The position numbers and the translations under genes were made by a program. Positions 46,854-58,729 of a stretch of DNA of 64,000 nucleotides are shown here, in pieces. The DNA is from Fasciola hepatica (Eukaryota > Platyhelminthes > Trematoda > Plagiorchiida > Fasciolidae): positions 11,256,001 to 11,320,000 of the forward strand of contig CANUEZ040000168.1 of the NCBI GenBank assembly GCA_948099385.1, read 5' to 3'. The notes under the pieces are model-generated. The model did no database searches. It saw nothing but the letters and a program-made list of their open reading frames with translations, and was not told the origin of the DNA. Positions within the stretch are counted from its first letter, which is position 1. The number at the start of each line of letters is the position of its first letter.

Positions 46854-49800
46854 TATATTTTTCGACCGTGGTTCAGATGCACGCATGAAGGCATGATAAG
46901 GGGTTTACAGTATCACTCAATAGGAAAAACTAACAAATTTGAATGACAGAGTCACTTTATAGCCACAGAGGAATGAGGCTGAGGAGAGTTTGAACAATGC
47001 AAAGCGACAACGGAATACCCAGTGTGTACGATTCAATTTCGAGTCAGTGGGGGCAGTAGCAAGGAATCGGCCGGATGAAAGAATATCGAGACGGGCACTG
47101 CCTTAGAACCCAGAAAATAAAATATTCACGAAGATGCAAGAAAATGACCAGTGATGCATAACCAAATCCACTTAAAAAAGGTAGTTAGTGATGAGGTAAA
47201 GAGACGGGTAGGAATTTCGTGAAATCACACACAGAAATCTCAATTTTCATGGGCTTTTGGGAATGAAAATGAATAGTACAACCTGAAAAGGCGAGATAAT
47301 TTTCATGAGAAGTATTAAGTATCATCTAACCTCGGGACTCCGCTGCTGGTTTAAAAAAGATGGAGTTCTAAGAAGGACCAATCAGCAAACGGAATACTGT
47401 GTCCATGAGGAACAAGATGACACAATAATGAAGCGTGAAATCCCTCACAATAGGCCAGAATACGCTGGCCAAATGACGAATATATTAATTTTTTGCTTTT
47501 CCCATGGCCTTTCTGTGTCCGCGTTGGGCTTTTTGTGCAGTGGTTGGCTACGGTTTGCGTTCGAATTTTCGTCAGGGAAGGGAAGAGTGCTCTACCGAAT
47601 CTGGGCCGGTTGGTATTTGTTATAAACCCTTGCGCGGTGGTCCAGAAGGCTTCAAAACAAGGAAAGTCTTGTGGCAAGTTCCTAGCAAGCCTCAGTGGGG
47701 CATATACGGCGATACCAAGACTTGATGAGGGTGAAACCTGGCAACCAGGCAGCCAGCCTTGGGCGCGGTTGTACTCGGACTGAGAATGAGATGAGCTTCC
47801 TGTCCGGCATGTCACAGCCAAGCAAAGCGATGAAAGGGGGTTACTGGAGTTGAAAAAGGCAGGTTTGCAATCTGGAAAGTAATTCACTTGAGGGCAGGCT
47901 TTATTTTGGTTGACCGATTGCGCCCTGCTTACCTCTTGCTTCGCTGTGCTTTTCGCGCATCAAACAACAGCAGGCTATACTTCCGACACACTTCCCCGGC
48001 ACAAGCCAGCTCGCGGTCTCTGTACTCAGGCCCTTTTAGGGCACACGCTGTTGGCACTCCACTGGCTTTTCTTGTTGACCTCCTCAAAAACCTCGATTGT
48101 AGAAGCTGAGGGAGTGTGCCGCCCATAGTGTAAACAAAATAACAGTGTGTACGGAGGTTGAAAACGGGGAGCAATGGTCTTATTGACATAGAAAGTCATA
48201 ATTATTGTCAATCCGCTCTCGAAAGGATCAACTGCGCCTGCACTTATTTGCCTGGTTATTGATTACCAGTCCGTCAGTGCACCGGAAAATCTTATCGCTC
48301 TGGCTTTATAAAGCCCTGAAGGAGCTTTGAGGTGGTTAGATCTGAAGGCTACGCGAGGAATCAGCTGGGACACTGAGAACCCAAGTGGCGAGTTTTAGTA
48401 GGTCCAAGGGATACATAACACATCCTATCGTGGGTACATACAGGTCTAGTGCTGCAGGTTGGTATTGGGTTTGGGTTGTGTAGCTGGCGTCCACGTATAA
48501 GCCAGTCGTACATGGAGGGGCATGGAATGGTTGAAAATTTGAGCGGGACGTGCATGAGCATGCCTGTAGTGTTCAATTCGCTATCACCCTAGTCAGTCTC
48601 GTGCGTAAGAACCAGAAGTATGTCATTTGCGCTCTGAGAAAACGATGTGGGCGCGTGGAAACCTAGGTGGGTCGCAGCCTTTTTGTGGTAGCAGGCCAAT
48701 TACGAGTGAGCATCCAGGACTGACCTTAGAAAGTTCAGTTTACATTTTATTCTTGAGTGTACACAAGTGCTAGTAGTAGTCGGCCCATGTATCGGAAGGA
48801 AGGATTATGAACACAGCCGACTTCACAAGGCTAAATTTATGGAAAACGTTCATAGACAACGGAATTCTGCACCAGCTGGCTGATCCGAATCGGAGCAAGG
48901 AACCCAAGAGGGGTCTAACTGAGAGAGGTGGGGTTGGTCTTTATGTGTAGCTCTCATCCAGCATGCTTTCGCTCCGCCCAGGGTCAGGCAGAAGTACTGA
49001 GGTCTTAGCTCCTAAGCTCATTTGTTTTGCGGGGCACCCCTTGAGTATGGCCGGGTCGCGGAAGTAACGGGAAATTCATCCGTTATGGAGGTCGGGTGCA
49101 GTATGAATGCGATACCTTCGCAGCCAGAGGCATTTTTGGTACTTCGATGTTTTCTCCCCTCTTCAGAGGAGAGGGACAGTATGTTCACCACATAGGGCAT
49201 ACTTTTCACTTGTCTTCTGTCCACCGTTCTTCAGGCGTGGCCCGTGGGATGCGCCGCTGCCAGAGTTGGTTTTCCCCGTGTGATAAGACGGCTAAGGACC
49301 CGTTGCCTTTTTCCCATCAGCGGTGCAGCGGCCTCTTGCTATAGAAGAGAAAGAGTGTAGGAAACAGACATACTGAACGGTTCCAACGCTCGGGGAATGC
49401 ATAATTGACCATTCTCTTCAGACGGGGTTGCTTTCCGACAGCTTTCAGTTTATATGTCAACCGGCTCCTGTCAGCACAACCTGTAATGATAAATCTGGAC
49501 CACCCACGGACCTTTTTTTCTTTTCAGTGACTAAGTATCAAGGGTTTTATGGTGGCCTATCGTGGGAGGAAGATGTGACGATAATAACGAATGATGAAAA
49601 GTTATAAAGAATCGGTTGGGTTCTTACAAAATTGGCAATAACGAAGTTTAATTTGGACCGTCAGTGGAACCTATATCGTATTCTGATTTGAGTTTTGAAT
49701 CACCTGCCTCAATAGTGTAGGCTTCGAGGGGATTTAGCTGTGTTGCTCCAGGTATCTGGATCTGATTGTGAGTCAGGATTAGGGATTAGTGTAGTAAACA

Positions 49801-50699
49801 GTAAATGGTCTGTGAGGGGTGGTTAAGGATTATCACGAAAGATCCCGAGTGGGATATCATGAGCTAGGTTTCAATGAGGCTGGATGACTCGTGAGTGACG
49901 AGATCAAAACATGGAATTTTACCTGACTGTTGGCTAAGACAAGAACTACAAAGCCCATTTTAGAAATAAAGTTGCAAAAAGGTTAGACTATATGGTCTGG
50001 TGAGAACGAGATGGTTCAGACGGTAGAGGTGTTGTGAGAGCATCTTAATTGACTGTCCCTCACAAACGCATGGTCTATCGGAGTGCATTTATCACTCAGG
50101 TTGATCGTATTGGGAAAACTGACAAACACGTTTATTGCTCGCCTAAAAGAAGGTAGATTGGACTGAGATTTTAGTCCGCACCTTGCTATAACGGATGAAG
50201 AAGGAATTTAGCCTGATGGCTAGGCGCGACGGCGGTATGGGTAAAAACGAAATAAAGTTCAGCAGCTAGTATACACTGTGGACAATAAAGTGTGGGCAAA
50301 CGGTAGAAAAACTTGCCTGTGCACAACTTCGTATAGCAGAATGCTATTGAGCTCTAGGCCTCGTAGCCAAAAGGGCTCGAGTTCGAGTTGATCACACCGT
50401 TTATGATAAAACAGATGTGAGTTTAGTCAGGTCAGTCGTTTGGTGAAGGAGCATTGGAAGCTTTCAGTTGCGCACGAGGTAGTTTTTCACGTTAGAGCCA
50501 ACGAGAGTGCAGTATTTGAGAAGTGGCCTGAAATGGGACCGATAAACAGAGAGGAGGCTGACTTTCAGCTTAAACCAGCGAAGGCTGAGACCAGTAAACC
50601 GTCTTGCCTAGGCTTTTTGATAGAATGTCTGCTCGGAGAGGTCGAAAGAAGACGGGCGATGTAGGCCAAGGTCTTCAACTAAAGGAAGAGTGTGGATTG
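46854..50699 (-). other. LINE D long 3' region
   Basis: About 3.8 kb on the minus strand between the RT and the tail, without recognised domains. The end nearest the tail resembles other family-B ends (for example TTTGAATGACAGAGTC near 46940 against TTCAAATGAAGGACTT near 12664). The part at about 47480-48120 looks richer in GC and could be a nested insertion. Open frames 47351-47887 (-) and 47493-47783 (+) overlap there and have no known motif. Confidence 0.55.
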
Positions 50700-52040
50700 G
50701 GTAGCTACTAAGCAAGATGAATCCGGGGCTAGTGGTAATTTATGGATGATTAGTGAACGTTTTGATGCCGAGAACCGGATACGTAATGTGCGGTACCAGC
50801 GGTTGAGGGAGTTTGAATAACCATAAATGTTAGCTACGGTAAAGGACAGGTAGCACGGGTCATATGTATGTACATCATAACATAGTCAGCAAATAGATAC
50901 GGAGTGCCATAATACACTCCTGTAAAGACGTCGTTTACCCACAATAGGAAATATGGGGGGGCCTAAGACACTTTACTGGGTCATTTCACTCATAACGGAC
51001 GTGAATGACAAGAGCTAGTCATCAATCAGAATTGCTTGAGAGCAGGAATACAATTGGGAAGGTAAACAGAAGAGAAGAGGGTCAGTAATAACAAAGGAGC
51101 CAACTTTAGATGGTAGTTGGGTATGTGAGATCCCGTTAAATGCCGTAGTCATATCCAGAAAGAGTACAGTGACTGTTTTTTCATATCTATCGCGGTAGCG
51201 CCTGTGCTAGGTGACTGAAACTGACAGGTGGTGCATGATCTGGTTTTAAAAATGCCACGTTCGGAGAGGTTGAGTAAATAATCGCCAAGCTGATAGTCGA
51301 GAATTCGCTCATCAAATATCAGTTCCATCATATTACACATAACAGGAGTGTGGTACATAGAATGGTAGTTGTCGGTGTCAGACGAAGGTTTTTTTCCCTA
51401 AACGGGAAGTGATGATGGCGACCCTCCAATGCTTGGCATCGGGCTACAATTCGTGGACAACTTGTACATGTTCATAAGGAGAAGAGAAAGGCCAGTCCCA
51501 CCAAAAAGGAACGGACCGGGAGGAAGTCGATCGGTCCAGGAAAAGAACACTGCTTGTTCAAGTTGGCCACTTTGTGGATACCTTTAGTGTCAAAAGGTAA
51601 GCTACACAGGATGCTGCTAGTCGCCAGTGGCAAGTAAGGGGTGGGTAGGCTACATTGGGGAAGAGGAGAAGATGCAGAACGGGCACCAGGTGCTTCCGAT
51701 ACAGTTTCAAATGAGTTTGTAGATTCGCTGTTGTAGATTATAATTCTGAGGTTAGTGCTTGAATTATGCCCAGACCTTGTGTTCTACAATTTTGGTGGGC
51801 TTCGGGACCTACATGGGTGGTTGGGGGCGGCATCTCTTCCACGGATAGGCTATAGTTCTTTTAGGCGGTTGAACATCTCTGAGAGCGACTTTAGGCGAAG
51901 AGATATGGAGGGGTCGCTGGGCTTTGAATAGCTGCTCCGCGAAGCTATAATCTTGAGTACTATTTTTGATTTTCTGGGTGGCGGTCGGGGACTTCGGGCA
52001 ATGGTAGGTAGACAAACACCCAAGAAGAATCATGTACAGA
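50700..52040 (-). pseudogene. LINE D reverse transcriptase
   Basis: Minus-strand RT with many breaks. Visible are the ERGIFKTRSCTTCQF block at 51149-51358 (position of the QHGFL-RSC motif) and a block reading YGTPYLFADYV near 50890, which is the motif-C box with the second Asp replaced by Tyr. The RT N-terminal part lies between about 51360 and 52040. Inactive copy of the same broad family as LINE B. Confidence 0.75.
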
Positions 52041-52870
52041 CAATCAGCGATTAATTGGGAGCCAGCAGCCAGGAAGAGGCATCCCAGTATGACGAACAAA
52101 TAAATGAGGAAACAGGGTTTCGATTTGTAGTTCGGGAGGACAAGGGTTGCGCCGGGGTTGGTTGGAGATTGATAGGGCACAGTGTTGTGCAAAGGACCAT
52201 TTCATGATCACTATCACGGAGATGATGTTGTACCTGAGTTTTAGCTGTAATGGGGCCAAGGGTGAAAACAAGGTCGAGGGCCATATTGCCCGTTGTGAAG
52301 GAGTTGACAGTTTGGCACAACAGGCCGAGGCTCATACAGGAGATAGAGCTCAGTAGATTAGAGGAGACGTGTGTGACGACCCGCAGATTTGTGGGAAATT
52401 GAAATCCCGGCAACGGTTCCGTAACCGGTGGTGTGGTCAGTAGGAAGGTTGGAAGCATCGATGGCGGCCGTGTTACTATGTGGGTCGGGGCCAGGTGGAC
52501 GATAATTGTGACCTAGTAGGCAACTACCGTTGTTCCAATCCAAAGACAGCCATACAGAGTCCATGAACTGATTAGAAGTCGGATGGGGTGTGATGGATGT
52601 GTGAATAGAGCACTTAATGTATGCCGGACACCCACCACCTGTTTGGAAATGCGGCGGACTGGAGAACATTTGATATCTCGTGATACTAATGCTACTGTTA
52701 GGTATGTGCTTGGGGAGCCGGGTTTCAGCCACTAAAATAATATCTGGCCTAGTATACTTTACAGTGGGCCTTAGTGAATTGATTTTGTGTACGAGAGAGA
52801 TTGCAACTACGAGCAGAAGGTGGGGGGGCAGTATTAGCGGAGTAGTCACGGTTTTGAGGATGGCCCTGTG
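52041..52870 (-). pseudogene. LINE D endonuclease domain
   Basis: AP-type endonuclease on the minus strand, spread over frames 52358-52960 and 52051-52458. Motifs: DIILVAETRL with the Glu, TGGGCPAYIK, FMDSVWLSLDWN, GHNYRPPGPDP, GNMALDLVFTLG and an intact catalytic DSDHEM block near 52195. A frameshift lies near 52360. The GD-x-N motif is not preserved. Confidence 0.85.
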
Positions 52871-53690
52871 AGGAGAGTGATGAATGGCGGGGCGAGTGAG
52901 GTTGAAGTGAGAAGGATGTAATAGCATGGATAGAATTGGTTGAAGCGGCGGGAGTCTCACAGGGCTTCACGGGGTGAGGCTGAAGAGAAGCGAGGGTAGC
53001 GGGGGAGCTGATGGTGAAGGGGGCTTCGGCATGAAGGATCAGTTGAGATAGTGTGCAATGGGATCAGAGTAGAATAAGGCAATATTCGGTGGTGAGAGGG
53101 CAAGGGATGATGAAGCCTCGGAGGGATAATTTAGGGCACACTCTGTGGCGGAAGCTGATCAGCCGTGGTCCGCATGTTGCAGTTCAGTCTGGCGGCTATG
53201 CCGGTGGCTCATCCTAAGTGCCTCGGGTTTAGTGGCGCAAACGATGGAGGCGCTATATCTGAAGGAAAATTTGTGGAGTGGTAGTGCTCGTGCAGTCATG
53301 CCGGTGGCATAGTCTGAGTCGATGAACGTGGCATGAGGCAGTGGGGTACACGGATCTTTGGGGGAAAGCATAGATGCTTTGGTGGGCTGGGCAGGTAGCC
53401 GGTGCTGGAAGACGCGGATGGGTATTAGGCTATTTAGCTGGGGCCTAGGAGATTATAGAGCGGTTGTCGGCTGGGGCTGATAGCGTGATTATGCAAGTGC
53501 AAGGGAGGTCTTGGCCATTAGGGAACTCAGATGGGGGATATGATGTTGTGACCGGAGCCCTTGGGGACAACGTAATAGCTGGCTGGAAGGTGCGGAGTGG
53601 CGTGTTGGAACCTGGCGGTCAGATACCTAGTTCGCCAGATGGAGAGGGACGTGACGGCTGACGGCTGGGGGGAGGGGATGAATTATCCGG
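52871..53690 (-). pseudogene. LINE D ORF1 region
   Basis: Minus-strand frames rich in Ser, Pro and His (for example 53159-53371), upstream of the LINE D endonuclease. The position is that of ORF1. No conserved domain is recognised, and the boundary with the BEL/Pao element to the right is approximate. Confidence 0.45.
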
Positions 53691-54525
53691 CTGTGAGTAG
53701 ACAATGGTGGAGACTGGAATGCAACAAACTTGCAGTATTGTTCAGCTCGCCCGTCGAAAACCGTTAGTTCCTCTCTAGGCAGTGGTGAACTATAGAATGA
53801 CCCTCCACCCCTTCGGAGCCATATCGTCACCATTTTGTGCAAACTACGCCCTCCGAGAATCAGCGAACAAACATGGCGATCTAGTTCATCGGACGGTGGT
53901 AGATAGCGTCAGCAGGAACTTCTAAGTTGACGACTTCCTTGGGTCATTCGATGATGTGGAATCAGCTCTAGAGCAGTTCAGGGGTCTGACGAGATTGCTG
54001 GAAGAGGGCGGCTTCCATCTAACTAAATGGATGTCGAACGCTTCAGAAGTGCTGAAGGTCATCCCGTATCACGAAAAGGCCGAAAGGGTAAGAGATTTGG
54101 ACGGTTCTCCACTTCCTATCGAGCGCACCTTAGGGATACAATGGGACGCGGAAACGGACGAGTTTGTTTTCGAGCTAAACGTTCCCGAGCTGCCAATAAC
54201 CCGTCGTGGCATACTATCTGCCGTCTCAAGTTTGTTCGACCCGCTCGGTTTCGTCTCACCATGGCTGCTACCCGGAAAGATCTTGCTGCAGCGGCTGTGT
54301 CGTAAGAAAATTGATTGGGACCAGTCACTGGACCGAAAGGACCGGTTGGACTGGGAAGAATTTTTGAACACCTTGAAGAAATTGGGGGACATAAGAATCC
54401 CACGATGTTTGACTCCTGGCTATACGACACGGACTGGAGAACTACATGCCTTTTCCGATGCATCCGAAGTCGGTTATGGAGCTGTGGTGTACGGACGATG
54501 GTGCACAGGAGATGGATCCTGTTCG
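53691..54525 (+). pseudogene. BEL/Pao RT-RNase H part (BEL-2), 5' truncated
   Basis: The third and best preserved BEL/Pao element starts inside the RT. Visible are a YRMTLHPFGA-like block near 53793 (interrupted by a stop), CANYALRESA near 53840, and the polymerase box, where the usual Tyr of YVDD is replaced by a TAA stop (53923-53925) followed by VDDFLGSFDD. The open frame 53956-54549 continues with LGIQWDAETDEF, SSLFDPLGFVSPWLL and the RNase H start AFSDASEVGYGAVVY. gag, protease and the first half of RT are missing. A frameshift near 54525 leads into the next segment. Confidence 0.93.
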
Positions 54526-56516
54526 CTAAAGCCCGCGCTTCTCCACTGAAGTCGGTCTCAATCCCACGCATTGAACTCAGCGCAGCCGCGTTGGCAGTCA
54601 GTGTGGTGCAAGCTTTTAAGATATGTTTCGATCTCTACATTTGGTCGGTGAGCTTCTGGACGGATTCAACGATAGTACTTTACTACATTAACAACGTCCG
54701 GAGCCGGTTTAGTACTTTCGTTGCTAACCGGCTCACGATTATCCACGATGAATCAGCCACGAGCCAGTGGAATCATGTCAGGTCTGGCGATAATCCGGCC
54801 GACTTGTGCTCCCGAGGTGCAACCAACTTCAGGCAACTAGACACGTGGACGAGAGGGCCAAACTTCCTGCACTTGCCCAAGCCGGACTGGCCCGTGTTCG
54901 AATTAAAACCCCTTACGGAAGTGGAACTGGAAATCAAAGGCGTAGTGATGGTGGCCAACGTCGTCGAAACGACATCCATTCTATCGCGACTGGTCAGGTT
55001 TTCTTCCTGGATGAAGACGCTTCGTTAGCTAGTTTGGTTAACCAGGTTCAAGAGAAATTTACTAGTTATGAAAGGGCTACGGCCCTCAGGCCGGATACGG
55101 GTCGGCCCGATAAGTCCCGATGAGCTTCAAGCGGCAAAGTACGATATTTTCAGAATGATACAACGCGAGGCTTTCGCCCGAGAACTCAAGAGGGCGGAAG
55201 AAGTGGGGCCGATCAATAAAGACATACCATCTCCAAGAGGCGAGCTGAAGCGTTTAAACCCCAAACTCATCGACGGACTGCTGCGGGTGGATGGTAGGCT
55301 GACCAACGCCCACCTGAACTTCGACACAAAGTATCCTATACTGCTGCCTGCGAGACAAACTGTAGTAGAGCTAATGATTCAACACGTCCACGCCGTGGAG
55401 GGACATGCCGGGGAAAGTCACGTGACGAGCGTCATCCGAAAGCGCCTTTGGTTGTTGAGAGGACGAGAGACTGTAAAACGCGTAATCCGACGGTGCGTGC
55501 AATGCAGGAGACGCAATGCCACAGCAGGCAAACAACTCATGGTCCCACTATCAGAATTCAGGGTGACTACGGTCTGGTGGCCGTTCAGTGACACCGGGTT
55601 GGACTATTTTGGGTCCTCGTGGATCAAGTGTGGGAAAAGATTAGAAAAGCGATACGGATGTATCATGACGTGCATGAAGTCACGTGCGGTACACCTAGAA
55701 GTCGCACATTCGATGACGACCGATTCGTTTCTACGGGCCTTGCAAAGATTTATCAACCGAAGAGGCGTACCGGCCGATATATACTCAGATAATGGGTCGA
55801 ACTTTGTGGGCGCTCACCGGAAATTGCAGCGTTGGCACAAGAACATAAACAGGGACGAACTGCAGGATCGAACCGTGGCCTACGGCATAGGATGGCATTT
55901 CAACCCCTCACAGGCCAGCCACCGAGGCGGCGTATGGGAACGCATGATCCGGTTCGCCATGCGGATATTGCTGTCAATCATGGAGCAGCAGCCGCCGCCC
56001 GACGACGAGACGCTAAACACCGTCATGACTGAGGTGGAGCGAATCCTGAACAACCGCCCCCTGGTTCCAGTATTGAACGGCGACCCCACCCACCTGGCGC
56101 TCACCCCGAACGACTTATTGACGTTAAGGTCGAACTAGGGTTTCCAAGGGCCGGTAAACCTTCATGGGAGCTGCCTCCACGGATAGAAGCAGACAAAGTA
56201 TCTTGCCAGGGTCTTCTGGAGGCGATGGCTGCGGGAGTACCTACTTGCCTTGCAGACTCGACAGAAGTGGCTGGTCAAAACGAGACCATTCAAAGTTGGG
56301 GGTGTGGTGATGATCGCAGACGAACACGCACATTTCAGCACTTGGTCTTTGGGAGTATTTACGGAAACCATCAAAAGCACTGACGGAATGATAAGAACGG
56401 TGAAGGTGAAGACAGCTAACGGAGTGCTCATTCGTGACATAAGCAGTAATTACCTACTCGAGAGCGAAGACGGAGAGGCTGATAACCCCGAGGCCCAGAA
56501 GACTATTTTGCACTAG
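54526..56516 (+). pseudogene. BEL/Pao RNase H-integrase part (BEL-2)
   Basis: One reading frame runs from about 54526 to 56516, interrupted by three TAG codons (55026-55028, 56136-56138, 56184-56186). It contains the RNase H tail (SIPRIELSAAALAV, WTDSTIVLYYI, SGDNPADLCSRGA), the integrase zinc-binding HHCC region at about 55380-55510 (ending CVQC), and the catalytic core with GLDYFG near 55597, IYSDNGSNFVGA near 55785 and GGVWERM near 55930. These give the D, D and E of the DDE triad, all present. The last 90 residues (from 56250) are a C-terminal region with small beta-barrel-like composition, typical for BEL integrases. It is not usable as it stands because of the stops. Confidence 0.95.
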
Positions 56517-57249
56517 TCATCGAGGTGGATAAAGAAACACCATATATGGAAGCAATCCCGACGCAGTGACGTATCGAACCATCATACACCCCGACGCACA
56601 CTCACCTACATTGTGCTCGTTATACCACATGGTCTCCGTCAAGCACTTTACATTGCTCACAGTCTTTCGTTGACATCACAGGAGGTTTTTTCCGATACGT
56701 GGTGATGAATGCGATCCCATTGTACATCCCAACACATACACACATGCACGGCGCACTCTACATCCCGTAACCACATCAAACATGTGACAGTGTTCATTGT
56801 TTTGCTTTTTGTTGACGTTACCGAATGCCCCTTGCATATGTGGAAGAAGCGGAGCTTAGGTCACACATACATGCTACATTTTACTCGTTTTCTTGTCACG
56901 CGGTCTTTTGTTGACATTACAGAAAGTCTTCCTTTGATATGTAGTCATACCTGTGATTTCATTGTACACCCCGGGCACGCACACACACTCACACACACAC
57001 TCAAGCACATACATCCAGTACCGGGCGGCCCTTTACGAGGACAACATCTATGTGACCCTTCACGCCCGCCATCGGTCACTTGGTTTCGTAGAAGATGTAG
57101 ACTAGCCTCACGTCTATGTAGCCAATGGGTTAGGTGCGACCAGTAGTAGAACGTTGACGACGAGCATTAGGCGCGCACTGACAGCAGGGTCTAGGTGAAT
57201 AGAAAGAATCAGTACCTTTATACCGAACCTTTGACTCTGCTAAGGATCC
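56517..57249 (+). repeat. Irregular tandem repeats between BEL-2 integrase and LTR
   Basis: A unit containing TTGACATYACAG and, downstream, a CATTGTACAYCCC word recurs near 56670-56730, 56808-56845 (partial) and 56910-56975. Spacing is about 140 and 100 bp. A CA-rich stretch lies at about 56978-57003. The segment has no recognised envelope-like or other gene. It could be element 3' sequence or an internal minisatellite. Confidence 0.6.
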
Positions 57250-57250
57250 A

Positions 57251-57269
57251 GGAGGATTTTGGTGGGCGG
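57251..57269 (+). other. Candidate polypurine tract of BEL-2
   Basis: GGAGGATTTTGGTGGGCGG stands directly before TGTAACAG at 57270. Position after pol and just before a TG-starting segment is as expected for the plus-strand primer of reverse transcription. Confidence 0.55.
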
Positions 57270-57924
57270 TGTAACAGCCGGTCGTGGAAAATCCCCCTTT
57301 AACCCTCGCGATTCAGTGTTTTCCCAACATCACTCATTTGCCTGCACTATTGACTTGTCTTTACGAACTGGTTGTTTTTCTGGACCAATTGTTGTTTGTT
57401 CGCGCCCAGAGCGCTACTTTGGCACATCCTTGTTCAGGACCTGCGTGACGCACGTGTTGTCTGCTCACACGCTGCTATTCGGTTTCTCGTTGTTGAGTCC
57501 TTGTGGTCGTATTATTGAGGTTTGTATATTTTTTATGTCATTGTTCATGTAATGATCTAGTATCGTAGAATATCACGGATAATCGTCTTTTGATTTCGGG
57601 ATCCGTTGCAAATTTGGCTACGCATTGCTCAAACGTTCGTTACACAGGGGACTTTCCGGTGTTGGAGGCGAACGAGACAAATCTAGGTCCAAATTTCGTG
57701 CTTGTGCGCTGGCCAACGGGAGTATTGACGAGATTGTGACGGTGTGTATATTGTCCAGGGTGGTTGGATGGCACCGGCTCACCCTGTGGTTGCAATACCT
57801 GGTTATCTGCTATGGTTCTAAGGACCTCCGTCTGCAGCAGGGTTTCGTCAGTAGCAATTTTTATATTTTTGAATGAAGTAAACCTTGCGATGAACTCTCT
57901 CTCTTTCTAACGAATTCCATGACA
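57270..57924 (+). repeat. Candidate 3' LTR of BEL-2
   Basis: Starts TGTAACAGCC after the purine-rich tract and can end in GACA near 57924, giving about 655 bp with TG...CA borders. No second copy is seen in the window, so LTR status is inferred from position and borders only. The right end is uncertain. Confidence 0.45.
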
Positions 57925-58729
57925 GCGCCTTCCTCCCGGAACTGAAAAAGTAGGGGGGACAGATTCGGCAGTGACCCTTCTCTGAGCCTTTTGAAGTATC
58001 ACTCGTGGTTTGACATACTGCAGGCTATAAGCAATGAGTGTCTAATTGAGGAAAGGGGCAAGTAGTCAGGAACAATAAAAACTACGACATTTTTTGAATA
58101 TTTATCCTTCGGTGGACTTCGGACACAACTGAGTCCGGGAAGCTGCTAGCCGATAGTGGACTTTCGGTGTCGGCATGTTTTGAGGGGTCGATGATATTTG
58201 CAAGTATCAGCAACGTGGTCAGGGCATCATCTATGGAAGGTAACAGCCTCTCTAAGGTAAATGATTTCACTGAAGAGCATTTTAGTTGTCACCGGCTTCA
58301 CCATGTACGCCGACTAGGGGTACTGAGAGAGGTTCCAAGGAGTTTGGAAGCATAGGCTATGGTGCTTTTAGGTTGTGTGATTGGCCATTCAATGAATAAA
58401 GCTATTTGTAGCAGATTTAGACATGATATGGCAGAATTCCTATAGAAAAGGGTTTGTAGGTCAATTGGCAACCCCAGAATTTGCCGTTCAGAAGACTTTC
58501 TGACTTATTCTGGGTTATAGGAATATTTTGAGAAGCTGCTTTTTTAATTGTTACCATATACACGTTAGCAGAAGCTGTACCATTAACAGCATGCTTATGG
58601 AAGTGGTGTAGCGCAGCAGACTGGAACCATCAGCCTAAGGGTACACACTCAGGCAGCCCCAATCTTACTAGCAGCTGGTTTATCCCATCCATACCAGGCT
58701 TTGGGTCAAACTTATCAACTAATCGAACC
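57925..58729 (-). pseudogene. LINE A-like ORF1 fragment
   Basis: The minus-strand frame at 58082-58270 resembles the LINE A ORF1 segment at 4703-4900 in spacing of Leu, Ile and Ser residues (SIDDALTTLLILANIIDPS against SVDNILSKLTPLTYLLEPS). The surrounding sequence is not recognised. The orientation is opposite to the LINE A-like sequence that follows. Confidence 0.5.

Noticed and set aside
47351..47887. A 178-codon minus-strand gene
   Set aside because: It overlaps plus-strand open frames of similar quality and has no recognised domain; high GC makes long chance frames likely.
50360..50400. tRNA-like B box in a possible SINE
   Set aside because: A GAGTTCGAG word occurs, but no matching A box at the right distance and no cloverleaf can be drawn.
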